The notes: generated from the sequence alone by a model not told the origin. A stretch of DNA of 64,000 nt from Seleniivibrio sp. (GCF_021209385.1 NZ_JAJOIL010000024.1:1-64000), one strand, 5' to 3'; shown: positions 35,610 to 44,932, counted from the first letter of the stretch. Program-made: numbers and translations.

Positions 35610-35622
35610 TACCTACACAATT

Positions 35623-35649
35623 AAAGAGCAGGCGCTGCCTGCTCTTTTT
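35623..35649 (+). terminator. Rho-independent terminator of the cytochrome c peroxidase gene
   Basis: An 11-bp perfect stem (35623-35633 with 35637-35647) has a three-base loop and a T tail. Confidence 0.9.
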
Positions 35650-35754
35650 CTTTATATCCCTCCATTATGTTAAAAATCACTATTTTTATCCTTTAATCAC
35701 ATAAAAAATATGATAAACTTTTGTAAATAATTATTTCTTGAATCGGGAGTTCCA

Positions 35755-37372
35755 ATGAACATCAGAACAAAACTTATAGGCGTTGTCATAGCCGTCAATA
35801 TCATCATTATTGCAATATATGTTTTTTATGCCGCTTCCATCAAAAAAGATGCAGTTTATCAAAAGATAGACGCAACACTTGTTTCCGCTGCATATTCGCT
35901 TTCGCCATATCTGAAAGAATATCACGAACGGATAGCCAAAAAACAGCCCACGGAAGAGGAATATAAGCAACTTATCTTTATCCTTGGAAAACCGGCAAAC
36001 GAGATGGGCGTCAAGTATCTTTACTCTGTAATCGAAAAAGACGGCAGGTTCTTCTTCACATCGGACTCAGGAACTCCTGAAGAATATGCACAAGGGGACT
36101 ACAGCCGCTATATGAGCGGATATGAAGACCCCAGTCCGATGATTTCCGAAGCTGTCAGGACAGGAAAGATTCAGTTTGATGAATACACCGACGAGTGGGG
36201 AACCTTCCGCTCGGCTTTTCTGCCGCTGGGCAACATAGGCGGGCATGCGACAGTAATATGCGTAGACTACTCCCTTGAAGATCTTAAAACAGAGGTGAAC
36301 TCCGCAATAATAGGCGCCCTGTGGCGCGGTGCCATCCTTTTTGTTTTCTCAACCTGCGTATTTATCCTGCTTTTAAATCCTATAATAAAGAACGCACAGG
36401 CTATCATAGACAGGCTTGAAAAAATGTCCTCCGGCGGGCTTGATTTGCGTTCCAAGGTTGATATCGCTTCCTCCGACGAATTCGGACGCATAGCCAACCA
36501 CTTCAATCTTTTCATAGACACCACAAGAGCGGCTCTTTCAGACATCATGTCGCAGGTGGACGTTATAACAAGGTCGGGCGAAAAGATGAAAATGAGCGTT
36601 CAGGATATCTCCGGCGGCATCTCTTCTCAGGGGAATGAGGTGGAACAGCTCATGGAATTGCTGAACGAACTGAACATGAGTATCGGTCAGATAGCCGAAA
36701 GTGCAGTGGAAACTTCACATAAATCAGCTGATACCCTTAACATCACCAACGAAAGCAAAAAATCGGTGGACATAACAGTCGAGCAGATTGAAGAAATAGC
36801 TGAAAGCGTTGAGCAGAACAAAAAATTCATAGAAAACCTCAGAACGTCAGCAGAGGCGATAGGCTCCATCAGCGGGGTTATCAACGATATCGCAGACCAG
36901 ACAAACCTTCTGGCACTGAACGCCGCCATCGAGGCGGCACGCGCAGGTGAACACGGACGCGGGTTCGCGGTCGTGGCGGATGAAGTTCGCAAGCTTGCTG
37001 AAAAAACTCAAACCTCCACCAAAGAAATAGACGGCATGATAGCATCTTTACGCGGTGAGATGCAGGGTATCGTCGAAAATTTTCCGAACAACTAAAAAAT
37101 CAGAAAAAGGAAAAGAGATCGCTGTTGTCATAGGTTCCAGCATAAACAGAATATCAGAACATACCACAGTTACGTCTGATATGATAACCAGAATAGCCAC
37201 CGCAGCCGAACAGCAGTCGAGCTCGTCCACGGAAATCACTAACAAAGTAGGTAATATTAACGAGATATCCCATAAGAACACGGAAGACCTTGACGAAATA
37301 AACAGCTCCGCCGACGAGCTTAATACTGTCGTGACGGAGCTGAAAAGAGCAGTTTCGGTATTTAAGATTTAA
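35755..37372 (+). pseudogene. Methyl-accepting chemotaxis protein, frameshifted in the signalling domain
   Basis: A transmembrane chemoreceptor: membrane segment 1 at about 7-27, a periplasmic sensor of about 150 residues, segment 2 at about 181-205, then HAMP and the signalling domain with an intact tip ([18 protein letters not shown]). After residue 440 the frame (35755-37095) ends in VENFPNN and a stop. The remaining 95 residues, ending in a normal SVFKI terminus, continue one frame later up to 37372. Removing one T from the run of four at 37080-37083 restores a 538-residue receptor ([18 protein letters not shown]). The C-terminal helix is otherwise intact, so the lesion is recent, an assembly error, or bypassed. 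Confidence 0.87.
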
Positions 37373-38304
37373 AGAGCATTGCGGGGTGTGCCGCCGCCGA
37401 AAACAGTTAGTATACTGTCACAGCAGAGTGCGCCCATAGCGCTTCTGGTGTCTGTTGTGCCGCTTCCTATGTGGGGTGCTAGGATAACGTTATCCAGTGC
37501 GAAGAGGCGCTGTTCGATCTTCGGTTCAAACTCGTAAACGTCAAGCCCTGCGGCAAATATCAGCTTCTGTTCCAGAGCGTCAGCAAGGTCTGATTCCTTT
37601 ATTATCTCGCCCCTGCCGATGTTCACAAGGACAGCGGTGCTTTTCATCTTTTTAAAGGTTTCCATGGTGAACTTATGCTTCGTTTCAGGTGTTGCGGGTG
37701 CAGTGATAATAACAAAATCGGACTTTGAAACCAGTTCACCGAAATCCGCATATTCTGCGGCGAACGAAACATCTTTCTTAGTTCTGGCGTTGTAAAGCAC
37801 CTTCATTCCGAAACCAATGGACATCTTTGCAACAGCCTGTCCGATACGTCCGAACCCGAATACGCCTATTGTCTTGCCGAAAAAGTCCACGCCGAGCATC
37901 ATGTCGGATTTCCATCCGTGGAACCTGCCCTCGCGGGTGAATTTATCTGACTCAACAATGCGCCTTCCCGCTGCCATCATAAGACTGAACCCCAGTTCCG
38001 CAGTCGCCTGTGTCAGAACGTCCGGTGTGTTGCACACGGTGATGCCTTTGCTCTTCGCGTATGCCACGTCTATATTGTTGAAACCTACAGCATAGTTTGC
38101 AACCGCCTTGAGCTTCGGACAGCCGTCTATAAGCTCTGGTGTTATCTTATCGCTGAGCATACTAATTATGGCGTCGGCTCCCTTTGCACGTTCAGCCAGT
38201 TCCGCAGGAGTAAGCCCGTTTTCTGTATCGTTATAATCCACTTCGTGTCCTGCCAGATGTTTTTTAACGTCATACGGCAGTTTCGCTGTGACTAAAATTT
38301 TCAT
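37369..38304 (-). CDS. D-2-hydroxyacid dehydrogenase (glyoxylate/hydroxypyruvate reductase-like)
   Basis: A 311-residue cytosolic NAD(P)H-dependent dehydrogenase of the D-isomer family. The Rossmann motif is IGVFGFGRIGQAVAKM. Catalytic residues lie in VNIGRGEI (Arg), GLDVYEFEP (Glu) and LAPHIGSGT (His). The overall pattern fits glyoxylate or hydroxypyruvate reductase better than phosphoglycerate dehydrogenase, as there is no ACT or ASB regulatory domain. The last four bases overlap the convergent chemoreceptor gene. GGGGG precedes the start. Substrate is inferred only. Confidence 0.9.
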   Translation of the reverse strand: MKILVTAKLPYDVKKHLAGHEVDYNDTENGLTPAELAERAKGADAIISMLSDKITPELIDGCPKLKAVANYAVGFNNIDVAYAKSKGITVCNTPDVLTQATAELGFSLMMAAGRRIVESDKFTREGRFHGWKSDMMLGVDFFGKTIGVFGFGRIGQAVAKMSIGFGMKVLYNARTKKDVSFAAEYADFGELVSKSDFVIITAPATPETKHKFTMETFKKMKSTAVLVNIGRGEIIKESDLADALEQKLIFAAGLDVYEFEPKIEQRLFALDNVILAPHIGSGTTDTRSAMGALCCDSILTVFGGGTPRNAL

Positions 38305-38424
38305 GTTTCCCCCTTGTCTGCGATAAACTATATTTAACCCATTTCAAATCAACAATCAAACTTGAAAAATATGCGAAAGAAAGTCATAATATCATTTCTC
38401 ATTAAAACCATAGAGGTATGCAAA

Positions 38425-38718
38425 GTGTCCCAAACCGTTTCAAAACAGGATGTACTGCACATCGCAACCCTCGCCAGACTCAAGTTTGACGACGAACAGG
38501 CAGAAAGATTCACAAACGACCTGAACAACATTTTAGGTTACATCGACAAACTGAATGAACTGAATACAGACAACATAGAACCCACTTCCCACGCTCTGGA
38601 CGTTTACACAGTGACACGCCCCGACAGGGCGGAAGCCTCCCTTTCTAACGAGGACGCAATCAGAAACGCTCCCCAGTCGGAAAACGGAATGTTCCGTGTT
38701 CCAAAAGTGATAGAGTAA
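38425..38718 (+). CDS. gatC: Aspartyl/glutamyl-tRNA amidotransferase subunit C
   Basis: The small subunit of the GatCAB complex, which amidates mischarged Glu-tRNA(Gln) and Asp-tRNA(Asn). The 97 residues carry the family pattern VLHIATLARLKFDDEQAERFTNDLNNILGYIDKLNE and the C-terminal RPDRAEAS and FRVPKVIE. The start is the GTG at 38425 with GAGGT seven bases upstream; a longer in-frame reading from 38362 adds residues not seen in the family. It leads the gatCAB operon. Confidence 0.93.
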   Translation: MSQTVSKQDVLHIATLARLKFDDEQAERFTNDLNNILGYIDKLNELNTDNIEPTSHALDVYTVTRPDRAEASLSNEDAIRNAPQSENGMFRVPKVIE

Positions 38719-38728
38719 GGGGGCTGAC

Positions 38729-40180
38729 ATGCTTGGAAAAACACTTAAACAACTTTCAGAATCACTTAGCAAAAAAGAGTTTTCATCCGCAGAACTCACA
38801 CAGTTCTATCTGGACAGGATAAACAGATACGACGGCGAAATATGCGCCTATAACTACATAAATGAAAAGGTCATTGAACAGGCGAAAGCGGTTGACGAAA
38901 AACGTGCCAAAGGCGAAACCCTGCCTGTTTACGCAGGTATCCCCATGGCGCTGAAAGACCTTATCATTCAGAAAGATATGCCAGCCACTTGCAGCTCGAA
39001 GATACTGGAAGGATTCGTCCCTCCGTTTCAGGGAACTGCGGCACAGCTTCTGGAGGATGCAGGCTTCCTCTGCCTCGGCAAGCTGAGCATGGACGAATTC
39101 GCCATGGGTTCATCCAACGAGACGGCTTTCCGTAAAAAGACCCGCAACCCTTGGGACACAACAAAAGTTCCCGGCGGTTCGTCAGGCGGTTCAGCGGCAT
39201 CCGTTGCGGCAGGACTGACAACTTTTGCACTGGGCAGTGACACAGGCGGCTCAATACGCCAGCCCGCTTCACTCTGCGGCATCACAGGTATGAAACCCAC
39301 ATACGGCAGGGTCTCCCGATTCGGTCTTATCGCGTTTGCGTCGTCACTGGATCAGATAGGTCCCATGACATCGAACATCAGCGACAACGCAGCCGTACTC
39401 TCAGTCATCGGTAAATACGATAAAAAAGACTCAACCAGCCTCAACATTGCACAGGATGATTATTCCAAATACCTCACAGGCGACGTTAAAGGGATGAAAA
39501 TAGGCGTTCCGAAAGAATATTTCGCGGAAGGTATAGCCGCCGACGTGCGTGAGTGCGTGAACAACGCAATCAAAGCATACGAAGGCATGGGATGCGAAAT
39601 TATTGAAATCAGTATGCCCCACACTGAATATGCTGTGGCGACTTACTATATCATCGCAACTGCGGAAGCATCAAGCAACCTCGGACGCTACGACGGTATC
39701 AGATTCGGATACAGAGCGGATGCGGACAATCTTAAGGATATGTTCTACGAATCCCGCTCACAGGGCTTCGGCGACGAGGTGAAACGACGCATCATGCTCG
39801 GCACCTACGTTCTCAGCGCAGGATATTATGACGCATACTATATAAAAGCACAGAAAGTAAGGACGCTTATCAAGCAGGACTTCGTGAACGCTTTTGAAAA
39901 AGTGGACGCGATAATCTGCCCCACTTCGCCAACAACAGCTTTCAAAGCAGGCGAAAAGATGAGCGACCCGCTCCAGATGTACCTCAGCGATATCAACACC
40001 ATCTCGCTGAACCTCTACGGCGGATGCGGGCTTTCAATGCCTTGCGGCTTCGGTGCAGACGGTATGCCCGTCGGCGTACAGCTTCTCGGCAAATATTTTG
40101 ACGAGGGAAGACTTTACAACCTAGCATATGCGTTTGAGCAGCAGGCGAAACTGCCCACTATGCCTGAAAAACTGAAATAA
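38729..40180 (+). CDS. gatA: Aspartyl/glutamyl-tRNA amidotransferase subunit A
   Basis: The amidase subunit that releases ammonia from glutamine for tRNA amidation. The Ser-cisSer-Lys catalytic triad is present: Lys in GIPMALKDLI, the serines in PGGSSGGSAAS and GSDTGGSIRQPAS. The length, 483 residues, is normal. It lies 10 bases after gatC and 13 before gatB, in one operon. Confidence 0.98.
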   Translation: MLGKTLKQLSESLSKKEFSSAELTQFYLDRINRYDGEICAYNYINEKVIEQAKAVDEKRAKGETLPVYAGIPMALKDLIIQKDMPATCSSKILEGFVPPFQGTAAQLLEDAGFLCLGKLSMDEFAMGSSNETAFRKKTRNPWDTTKVPGGSSGGSAASVAAGLTTFALGSDTGGSIRQPASLCGITGMKPTYGRVSRFGLIAFASSLDQIGPMTSNISDNAAVLSVIGKYDKKDSTSLNIAQDDYSKYLTGDVKGMKIGVPKEYFAEGIAADVRECVNNAIKAYEGMGCEIIEISMPHTEYAVATYYIIATAEASSNLGRYDGIRFGYRADADNLKDMFYESRSQGFGDEVKRRIMLGTYVLSAGYYDAYYIKAQKVRTLIKQDFVNAFEKVDAIICPTSPTTAFKAGEKMSDPLQMYLSDINTISLNLYGGCGLSMPCGFGADGMPVGVQLLGKYFDEGRLYNLAYAFEQQAKLPTMPEKLK

Positions 40181-40193
40181 TAGGATATAAAAG

Positions 40194-41618
40194 ATGAGCT
40201 ATGAACCCGTAATAGGACTTGAAGTGCATGTCCAGATGTCTACCGAAAGCAAGATATTCTGCACATGCTCAAATAAATTCGGATCAGACCCCAACACCAA
40301 CGTATGCCCCGTTTGTCTGGGTATGCCCGGTGTTCTGCCGGTTCTCAACGAAAAAGTGGTGGAATACACTGTAAAAGCAGGACTTGCTCTTAACTGCCAG
40401 ATACGCACCAAAAGCGTCTTCGCCAGAAAGAACTATTTCTACCCCGATCTGCCGAAAGCGTATCAGATTTCCCAGTATGAACTGCCTATCTGCGAACACG
40501 GATACATCGACATCGAGCTTGAGGACGGCACACAGAAACGCATCGGCATCACCCGTATACACATCGAAGAGGACGCGGGCAAACTGAACCACGAAGCGGG
40601 ATGCAGTCTCGTTGATCTCAACCGTACAGGCACCCCCCTTATGGAGATAGTATCCGAACCCGACCTGCGAAGTGCGGAAGAGGCAAAAGCGTACCTCACA
40701 AAACTCAAAACCATCCTCGAATACGTCGAAGTTTCCGACTGCAACATGGAGGAAGGCTCCATGAGATGCGACGCCAACGTTTCCATCCGTCCCGATTCCA
40801 ACGCTCCATTCGGAACACGCGCGGAGATAAAAAACGTCAACTCTTTCAGAAACGTTGAAAGAGCCATCAAATACGAACAGAAACGTCAGGAAAAAGTATT
40901 GAACGAAGGCGGAAAGATAGTTCAGGAGACACGTCTTTTCAACGCTGACACAGGTATAACAGCCTCAATGCGCGGCAAAGAGGATGCCCACGACTACCGT
41001 TATTTCCCCGACCCTGACCTTGTGCCGATAGTACTCGAGGACAAGTTCATAGACGGCATCAAAGCATGGATGCCCGAACTGCCCGATGCGAAACGCGCAA
41101 GGTTCATGAGCGAATACGGACTGTCAGGCATAGACGCCGATTTCCTTGTATCTGCCAAATCATACGGCGCATATTTTGAACAGGCTGTCAAATCCCACTA
41201 CAACCCAAAAGCAGTCTGCAACTGGGTCATGGGCGAGCTGATGCGCAGGCTGAACGACAAACAATGCACAATCTTTGAAGCGGGCGTATCGCCTGAAAAC
41301 CTCGCAGAGATTGTGAAACTCATAGACGAAGGAAAAATAAGCGGAAACATCGCAAAACAGGTGTTTGACGAAACTGCCGAAACGGGTAAAAAACCCTCAG
41401 ATATCGTTGCGGAGAAAGGACTTGTCCAGAACAGCAACGAAGACGAACTGGAAGCCATCGTTAAACAGGTGCTGGATGCAAACCCCGCCGAAACAGAAAG
41501 ATACAAAAACGGCGAAACCAAGCTTCAGGGATTTTTCATGGGACAGATCATGAAAGCATCCAAAGGCAAGGCAAACCCCGCCGTCGTTGCCCCCCTGCTT
41601 AAGAAATTAACGAGCTAG
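40194..41618 (+). CDS. gatB: Aspartyl/glutamyl-tRNA amidotransferase subunit B
   Basis: The tRNA-binding kinase-like subunit of GatCAB, 474 residues. It starts [20 protein letters not shown]. The zinc-site cysteines CTCSNKF and NVCPVC are conserved, and the C-terminal YqeY-like tail ends [17 protein letters not shown], the usual signature. Having GatCAB suggests that glutaminyl- or asparaginyl-tRNA is made by the indirect route in this organism. Confidence 0.98.
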   Translation: MSYEPVIGLEVHVQMSTESKIFCTCSNKFGSDPNTNVCPVCLGMPGVLPVLNEKVVEYTVKAGLALNCQIRTKSVFARKNYFYPDLPKAYQISQYELPICEHGYIDIELEDGTQKRIGITRIHIEEDAGKLNHEAGCSLVDLNRTGTPLMEIVSEPDLRSAEEAKAYLTKLKTILEYVEVSDCNMEEGSMRCDANVSIRPDSNAPFGTRAEIKNVNSFRNVERAIKYEQKRQEKVLNEGGKIVQETRLFNADTGITASMRGKEDAHDYRYFPDPDLVPIVLEDKFIDGIKAWMPELPDAKRARFMSEYGLSGIDADFLVSAKSYGAYFEQAVKSHYNPKAVCNWVMGELMRRLNDKQCTIFEAGVSPENLAEIVKLIDEGKISGNIAKQVFDETAETGKKPSDIVAEKGLVQNSNEDELEAIVKQVLDANPAETERYKNGETKLQGFFMGQIMKASKGKANPAVVAPLLKKLTS

Positions 41619-41629
41619 AGGTGATTTGC

Positions 41630-42064
41630 ATGCTTGAGAAGATAGACCACATCGGCATTGCCGTAAGAAATCTTGATGAGGCTACTAAGTTCTACATAAC
41701 AATGGGAATTAAACCCTACCACTACGAAGAAGTCGAAAGCCAGAAAGTAAAAGTTGCGTTCGTTAAGGTCGGCGAAAGTAATATCGAGCTTCTGGAACCC
41801 ACAAGTCCTGAAAGCCCCATCGCTAAATTTCTTGAGAAGAAAGGCGAAGGCATACATCACGTTGCATACAGCGTCGCAAATATTACGACTGCGCTGAAAA
41901 AGCTGAAAGAGGACGGCGCGACACTTATCAACGAAGAACCCATGGACGGCGCACACGGCAAAAAAGTTGCATTTGTGCATCCCAAAAGCGTCAACGGAGT
42001 TCTGACGGAACTTTCAATGGACGGCTGCTGCGGTTCATGCGGCTGCGGCACCCACGAACACTAG
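41630..42064 (+). CDS. mce: Methylmalonyl-CoA epimerase with Cys-rich tail
   Basis: Interconverts the R and S forms of methylmalonyl-CoA in propionate metabolism. A vicinal oxygen chelate fold of 144 residues, with metal ligands in KIDHIGIAVRN (His), GIHHVAYSV (His) and LTELSMDG (Glu). The start is the ATG at 41630, with GAGGTG upstream; the GTG nine bases earlier is part of that site. Beyond the normal end, the protein carries a 14-residue tail, DGCCGSCGCGTHEH, rich in Cys and His. It is 11 bases after gatB and shares its terminator, but is not functionally linked to it. Confidence 0.93.
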   Translation: MLEKIDHIGIAVRNLDEATKFYITMGIKPYHYEEVESQKVKVAFVKVGESNIELLEPTSPESPIAKFLEKKGEGIHHVAYSVANITTALKKLKEDGATLINEEPMDGAHGKKVAFVHPKSVNGVLTELSMDGCCGSCGCGTHEH

Positions 42065-42074
42065 AAAACGAAAA

Positions 42075-42107
42075 AGCGGAGGTTTTTATGCCTCCGCTGT
42101 TTTTTTA
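42075..42107. terminator. Bidirectional terminator
   Basis: An 8-bp stem (42075-42082 with 42091-42098) has T-rich tails on both strands: 42100-42106 on the plus strand and the complement of 42066-42075 on the minus strand. It separates the gatCAB-epimerase operon from the convergent fccB-like gene. Confidence 0.85.
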
Positions 42108-43409
42108 TCCGAGTATATCGTTCCAGATTCCGAGCGCCCAGTCTTCGGCATGTTTTCCGAAGAGAACGGAGCGTTCGGGGGATGTTCCGCCGGATGCGGA
42201 GATTATCCTCTTACTCACATCGTCATACTTATAAGAAGCGGCAACAAATATAGCCTCGTCATCATTAACCATGCTGTAACAGGTGTTTATCAGAGAAGGC
42301 GCAAGTGGCTCCTGACCGTTCAGTGTGCGGACGGCAGCGCTTGCCGCGACCTTGCCCATTGAGTTTGCCACATATCCGGATTTCGGCACACCGCCGACAG
42401 CTCCGTTGTGGGTGGCATCACCAATGACGTACACGTCTTTAAAGTTATAGGACTCAAGAGTGTAAGCATCCGCGCGGACAAACTTGTCGTCGGGTTTGTT
42501 CATAAGTCCAAGGTCAAAAGCAGATTTTCCGGCTGTCATAGTCGGAATGATGTTAGCAACGTCTGACTTTATCTCGCCCTGCTCGGTGGTAATAACTCCA
42601 GTGGAAGCGTCAACCTTTGTAACGGCTGCATCGGGAATATATTCAAGGATATCCTTGTAATAATCCGCCCAAGCCTTTTTAAACAGCGGTCCTTTGGATG
42701 TAACGTCGTCGTTTGCATCCACAACGATTATCTTAGAACCTTTTTTATATTTTTTCAGGAAATTAGCGATAAGAGAAGCTCTTTCGTAGGGTCCGGGGGG
42801 ACATCTGTAAGGCACAGGGGGAACCGCAAGAACAACCACTCCGCCGGGTTTCATGGCAACAAGTTTTTCCCTGAGAGCAACTGTTTCCGCCCCTGCTTTG
42901 AAAGCCGCAGGGAATTTTTTGATCGCCGCCGCATTGTTCAGCCCCTCTATCGCATCGTAGTCATAGCTTATGCCGGGTGAAACAATGAGCTTATCATACT
43001 CGATCGTACCTGCTTTGGTAGTAAGCGTCTTTTTAACCGCATCCAGAGCTGTCGCCTCGGTATAAACTATTTTTATTCCGTAGTTCTTTGCCAGCTTGTC
43101 GCGTGTGAAGGTGATATCCTTCATAGTTTTCTGACCGCCGATTACAAGGTTGCTTATGGGGCATGAGATGAATTTGGGGTCTCTTTCGATAAGTATCACC
43201 TCAACCTTCGGATCTTCCATTCTGGCGTATTTTGCCGCTGTGCATCCGCCCCAGCCGCCTCCGAGAACCACTATCCTTTTGCCTTTCTTAGGCATTATGA
43301 TACCTGATGTTTTCTGAGCCGCGGGAGCAACGGCGGAATGTCCGAGAACGGAAGCGCCTGCAACAGCCGCAAAGGTGTATTTTATAAAGTTACGTCTTGT
43401 AATGCTCAT
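42105..43409 (-). CDS. Flavocytochrome c sulfide dehydrogenase-like flavoprotein
   Basis: A periplasmic FAD protein that would oxidise sulfide and pass electrons to a cytochrome c partner. A twin-arginine signal (SITRRNFIKYTF) exports it folded. The FAD-binding motif is IVVLGGGWGGCTAAKYA. The two redox-active disulfide cysteines of the FccB family are seen in VPYRCPPGPYERASL and INTCYSMV, and the C-terminal FAD segment is FKDVYVIGDATHNG. I start at 43409 (MSITRRN) because the purine-rich site AAGGGGGCGG is adjacent; an in-frame ATG at 43460 lies inside the upstream gene. The cytochrome gene lies 10 bases upstream. Confidence 0.9.
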   Translation of the reverse strand: MSITRRNFIKYTFAAVAGASVLGHSAVAPAAQKTSGIIMPKKGKRIVVLGGGWGGCTAAKYARMEDPKVEVILIERDPKFISCPISNLVIGGQKTMKDITFTRDKLAKNYGIKIVYTEATALDAVKKTLTTKAGTIEYDKLIVSPGISYDYDAIEGLNNAAAIKKFPAAFKAGAETVALREKLVAMKPGGVVVLAVPPVPYRCPPGPYERASLIANFLKKYKKGSKIIVVDANDDVTSKGPLFKKAWADYYKDILEYIPDAAVTKVDASTGVITTEQGEIKSDVANIIPTMTAGKSAFDLGLMNKPDDKFVRADAYTLESYNFKDVYVIGDATHNGAVGGVPKSGYVANSMGKVAASAAVRTLNGQEPLAPSLINTCYSMVNDDEAIFVAASYKYDDVSKRIISASGGTSPERSVLFGKHAEDWALGIWNDILG

Positions 43410-43419
43410 ATCCGCCCCC

Positions 43420-44004
43420 TTATTTCCTGATGCCTGAAAAATACTGTGCAAGAGCTTCAAGCTGGCTGTCGGACATATCTTTCACCAGCGCCATCTCTTC
43501 GGATTCTATCTTTCCCGTCTGGTAGCGTTTCAGAACTTCGTGAAGGTATCCTGAGTTCTGCCCGCCGATTCTGGGATATGCGTCCATCCCCTCCCCTTTC
43601 GTTCCGTGGCAGTCGAAACAGCCGTTCTCTTTGGCTATTTTAAAACCTGCCGCAGATTTCTTGGGATCGATCTTATTAGTAGAGTTCTTCCACGGTTTGC
43701 CTGCATAATATTCAGAGATAGCGGCAAGATCAGCTTCCGAGTATCCTTTTGCCAGCAAAGACATTTCAACGCTGCCTTTGCGTTTTCCCGCTGCAAAATC
43801 CTTCATGACCTTTGTCATATACTCTGCGTTCTGACCGCCTATGCGTGCAATGTACTCACCAGGAGCATAACCGTCTGTAGCATGGCATCCCGCGCAGGGT
43901 CTGCCTAGTCTTTCGCCCTCGGACACAGCCGAAGCGGCGAACGCGGCGACCGGAACAAGCACAGCCGCGGCGACAATACAATAAAACAATCTGAGTTTCT
44001 GCAT
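43420..44004 (-). CDS. Di-haem cytochrome c, FccA-like electron acceptor
   Basis: A periplasmic cytochrome of 194 residues with a signal peptide (cleavage near AFAASA, residue 25) and two class I haem sites, CAGCH (37-41) and CFDCH (129-133). The two halves are internal repeats (ARIGGQNAEYMTKVM and PRIGGQNSGYLHEVL), like the c4/FccA cytochromes. It immediately precedes the flavoprotein gene, which supports a two-subunit sulfide dehydrogenase. The start at 44004 has GGAGG six bases upstream; the ATG at 44031 does not. A perfect 18-base palindrome lies 31 bases upstream. Confidence 0.93.
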   Translation of the reverse strand: MQKLRLFYCIVAAAVLVPVAAFAASAVSEGERLGRPCAGCHATDGYAPGEYIARIGGQNAEYMTKVMKDFAAGKRKGSVEMSLLAKGYSEADLAAISEYYAGKPWKNSTNKIDPKKSAAGFKIAKENGCFDCHGTKGEGMDAYPRIGGQNSGYLHEVLKRYQTGKIESEEMALVKDMSDSQLEALAQYFSGIRK

Positions 44005-44034
44005 ATCTGCCTCCGATATCATATTCAACACCTG

Positions 44035-44052
44035 AATAGTATTAATACTATT
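44035..44052. promoter_or_regulatory. 18-bp perfect palindrome upstream of the sulfide dehydrogenase genes
   Basis: AATAGTATTAATACTATT reads identically on both strands. It sits between the cytochrome start and the divergent gene, in the position of an operator. A related but imperfect site, ACTAATA-CAT-TATTAGT, lies at 44194-44210. The regulator is unknown. The rest of this 330-base divergent gap is AT-rich with no gene. Confidence 0.5.
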
Positions 44053-44301
44053 TATATCTTTTTTAACTCATATTTTTGAATATTGCAAGATATACCTATA
44101 TTATTACACGCATACCCGAGGTTTAACACACAATGTGGTTGAAAATTTTTCGGTTCAAAAAGGACATTTCATACATCCTTATTGCATATTTTAACTAATA
44201 CATTATTAGTATCAATATCTTCATGGGAATTAGCTGTATATTGTATACAAAAAAAACCTTGAAATTATGTCGTTATAGTGATATCTTCAAATATGACTAT
44301 A

Positions 44302-44317
44302 AACCAATATATTGGTT
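44302..44317. promoter_or_regulatory. 16-bp perfect palindrome ahead of the small secreted protein
   Basis: AACCAATATATTGGTT lies just before the ribosome site of the gene at 44336. It could be an operator, or fold at the mRNA 5' end. Confidence 0.45.
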
Positions 44318-44335
44318 GCTATAAGGAGTGTTGAA

Positions 44336-44668
44336 ATGTTCAAGAAAATCATGTTAGTGGTTCTGGCTCTGGCTTTCACAGCTTCAACTGTTTTTGCTTT
44401 CGATTTTAACGGCGGCGACGGAAGAAAAGGAAAAAGACTGTGGAAAAGATACCACACTATGTGTGCTGACGGCACAACTCTTCCCCAGAAACAAGGTGCA
44501 TCCACTAAGACTCAGGCTCAGTGGAAAGACGCTTTCACTAACCGCGCAAAACTTCCTTGCGGCGGTAAGTTCAAAGAAGGTATCAAAACTGAAGAAGACT
44601 TCCAGAACGTATACAGATATCTGTTCGATCACGCTGCTGACTCTGATCAGCCCGAAACTTGTGGTTAA
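44336..44668 (+). CDS. Small secreted cytochrome c-like protein lacking the haem motif
   Basis: A 110-residue periplasmic protein with a signal peptide (LALAFTASTVFA). The body resembles the small monohaem cytochrome family with GDGRKGKRLWKR... followed by TKTQAQWKDAF and a late TEEDFQNVYRYLFDHAADS, but where those proteins have CxxCH this one has YHTMCADG. Three Cys remain (MCADG, LPCGG, ETCG). Thus it likely binds no covalent haem. AAGGAG precedes the ATG at 44336; the upstream in-frame start at 44312 overlaps the palindrome and is rejected. It diverges from the sulfide dehydrogenase genes. Confidence 0.75.
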   Translation: MFKKIMLVVLALAFTASTVFAFDFNGGDGRKGKRLWKRYHTMCADGTTLPQKQGASTKTQAQWKDAFTNRAKLPCGGKFKEGIKTEEDFQNVYRYLFDHAADSDQPETCG

Positions 44669-44698
44669 TAGATACTCTGCTTAGACAGAAATAATAAG

Positions 44699-44727
44699 AA
44701 GGCGGTTCGCAGGAACCGCCTTTTTTT
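44699..44727 (+). terminator. Rho-independent terminator of the small secreted protein gene
   Basis: A 10-bp perfect stem (44699-44708 with 44713-44722) and a four-base loop, then seven T. Confidence 0.92.
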
Positions 44728-44778
44728 ATGCCATATTCAGGCAAACAGTCACAGATATATCAACGGGCATGTCAAATG

Positions 44779-44861
44779 AGATCGCTTCGTCGCTAAACCT
44801 CCTCGCGAAGACATTTATTTCTAACCATCTCTGCGAACCCTGTGGGGGGGTAAAGCAGCCT
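44779..44861. repeat. REP-like palindromic repeat, full but degenerate copy
   Basis: A type 1 arm (44779-44812, AGATCGCTTCGTCG to CGCGAAGAC) and a diverged inverted type 2 arm (44829-44861, TCTCTGCGA to AAAGCAGCCT) with a G7 run between. It occupies the 332-base gap between the small secreted protein and the OmpA gene; nothing else is seen there except the two terminators. Confidence 0.65.
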
Positions 44862-44932
44862 TATTCTTATAACATACAATACTATTACCAAATATGTTCG
44901 GCGTGTGACGGCGGCGTTTCTGTACGCTGCCC

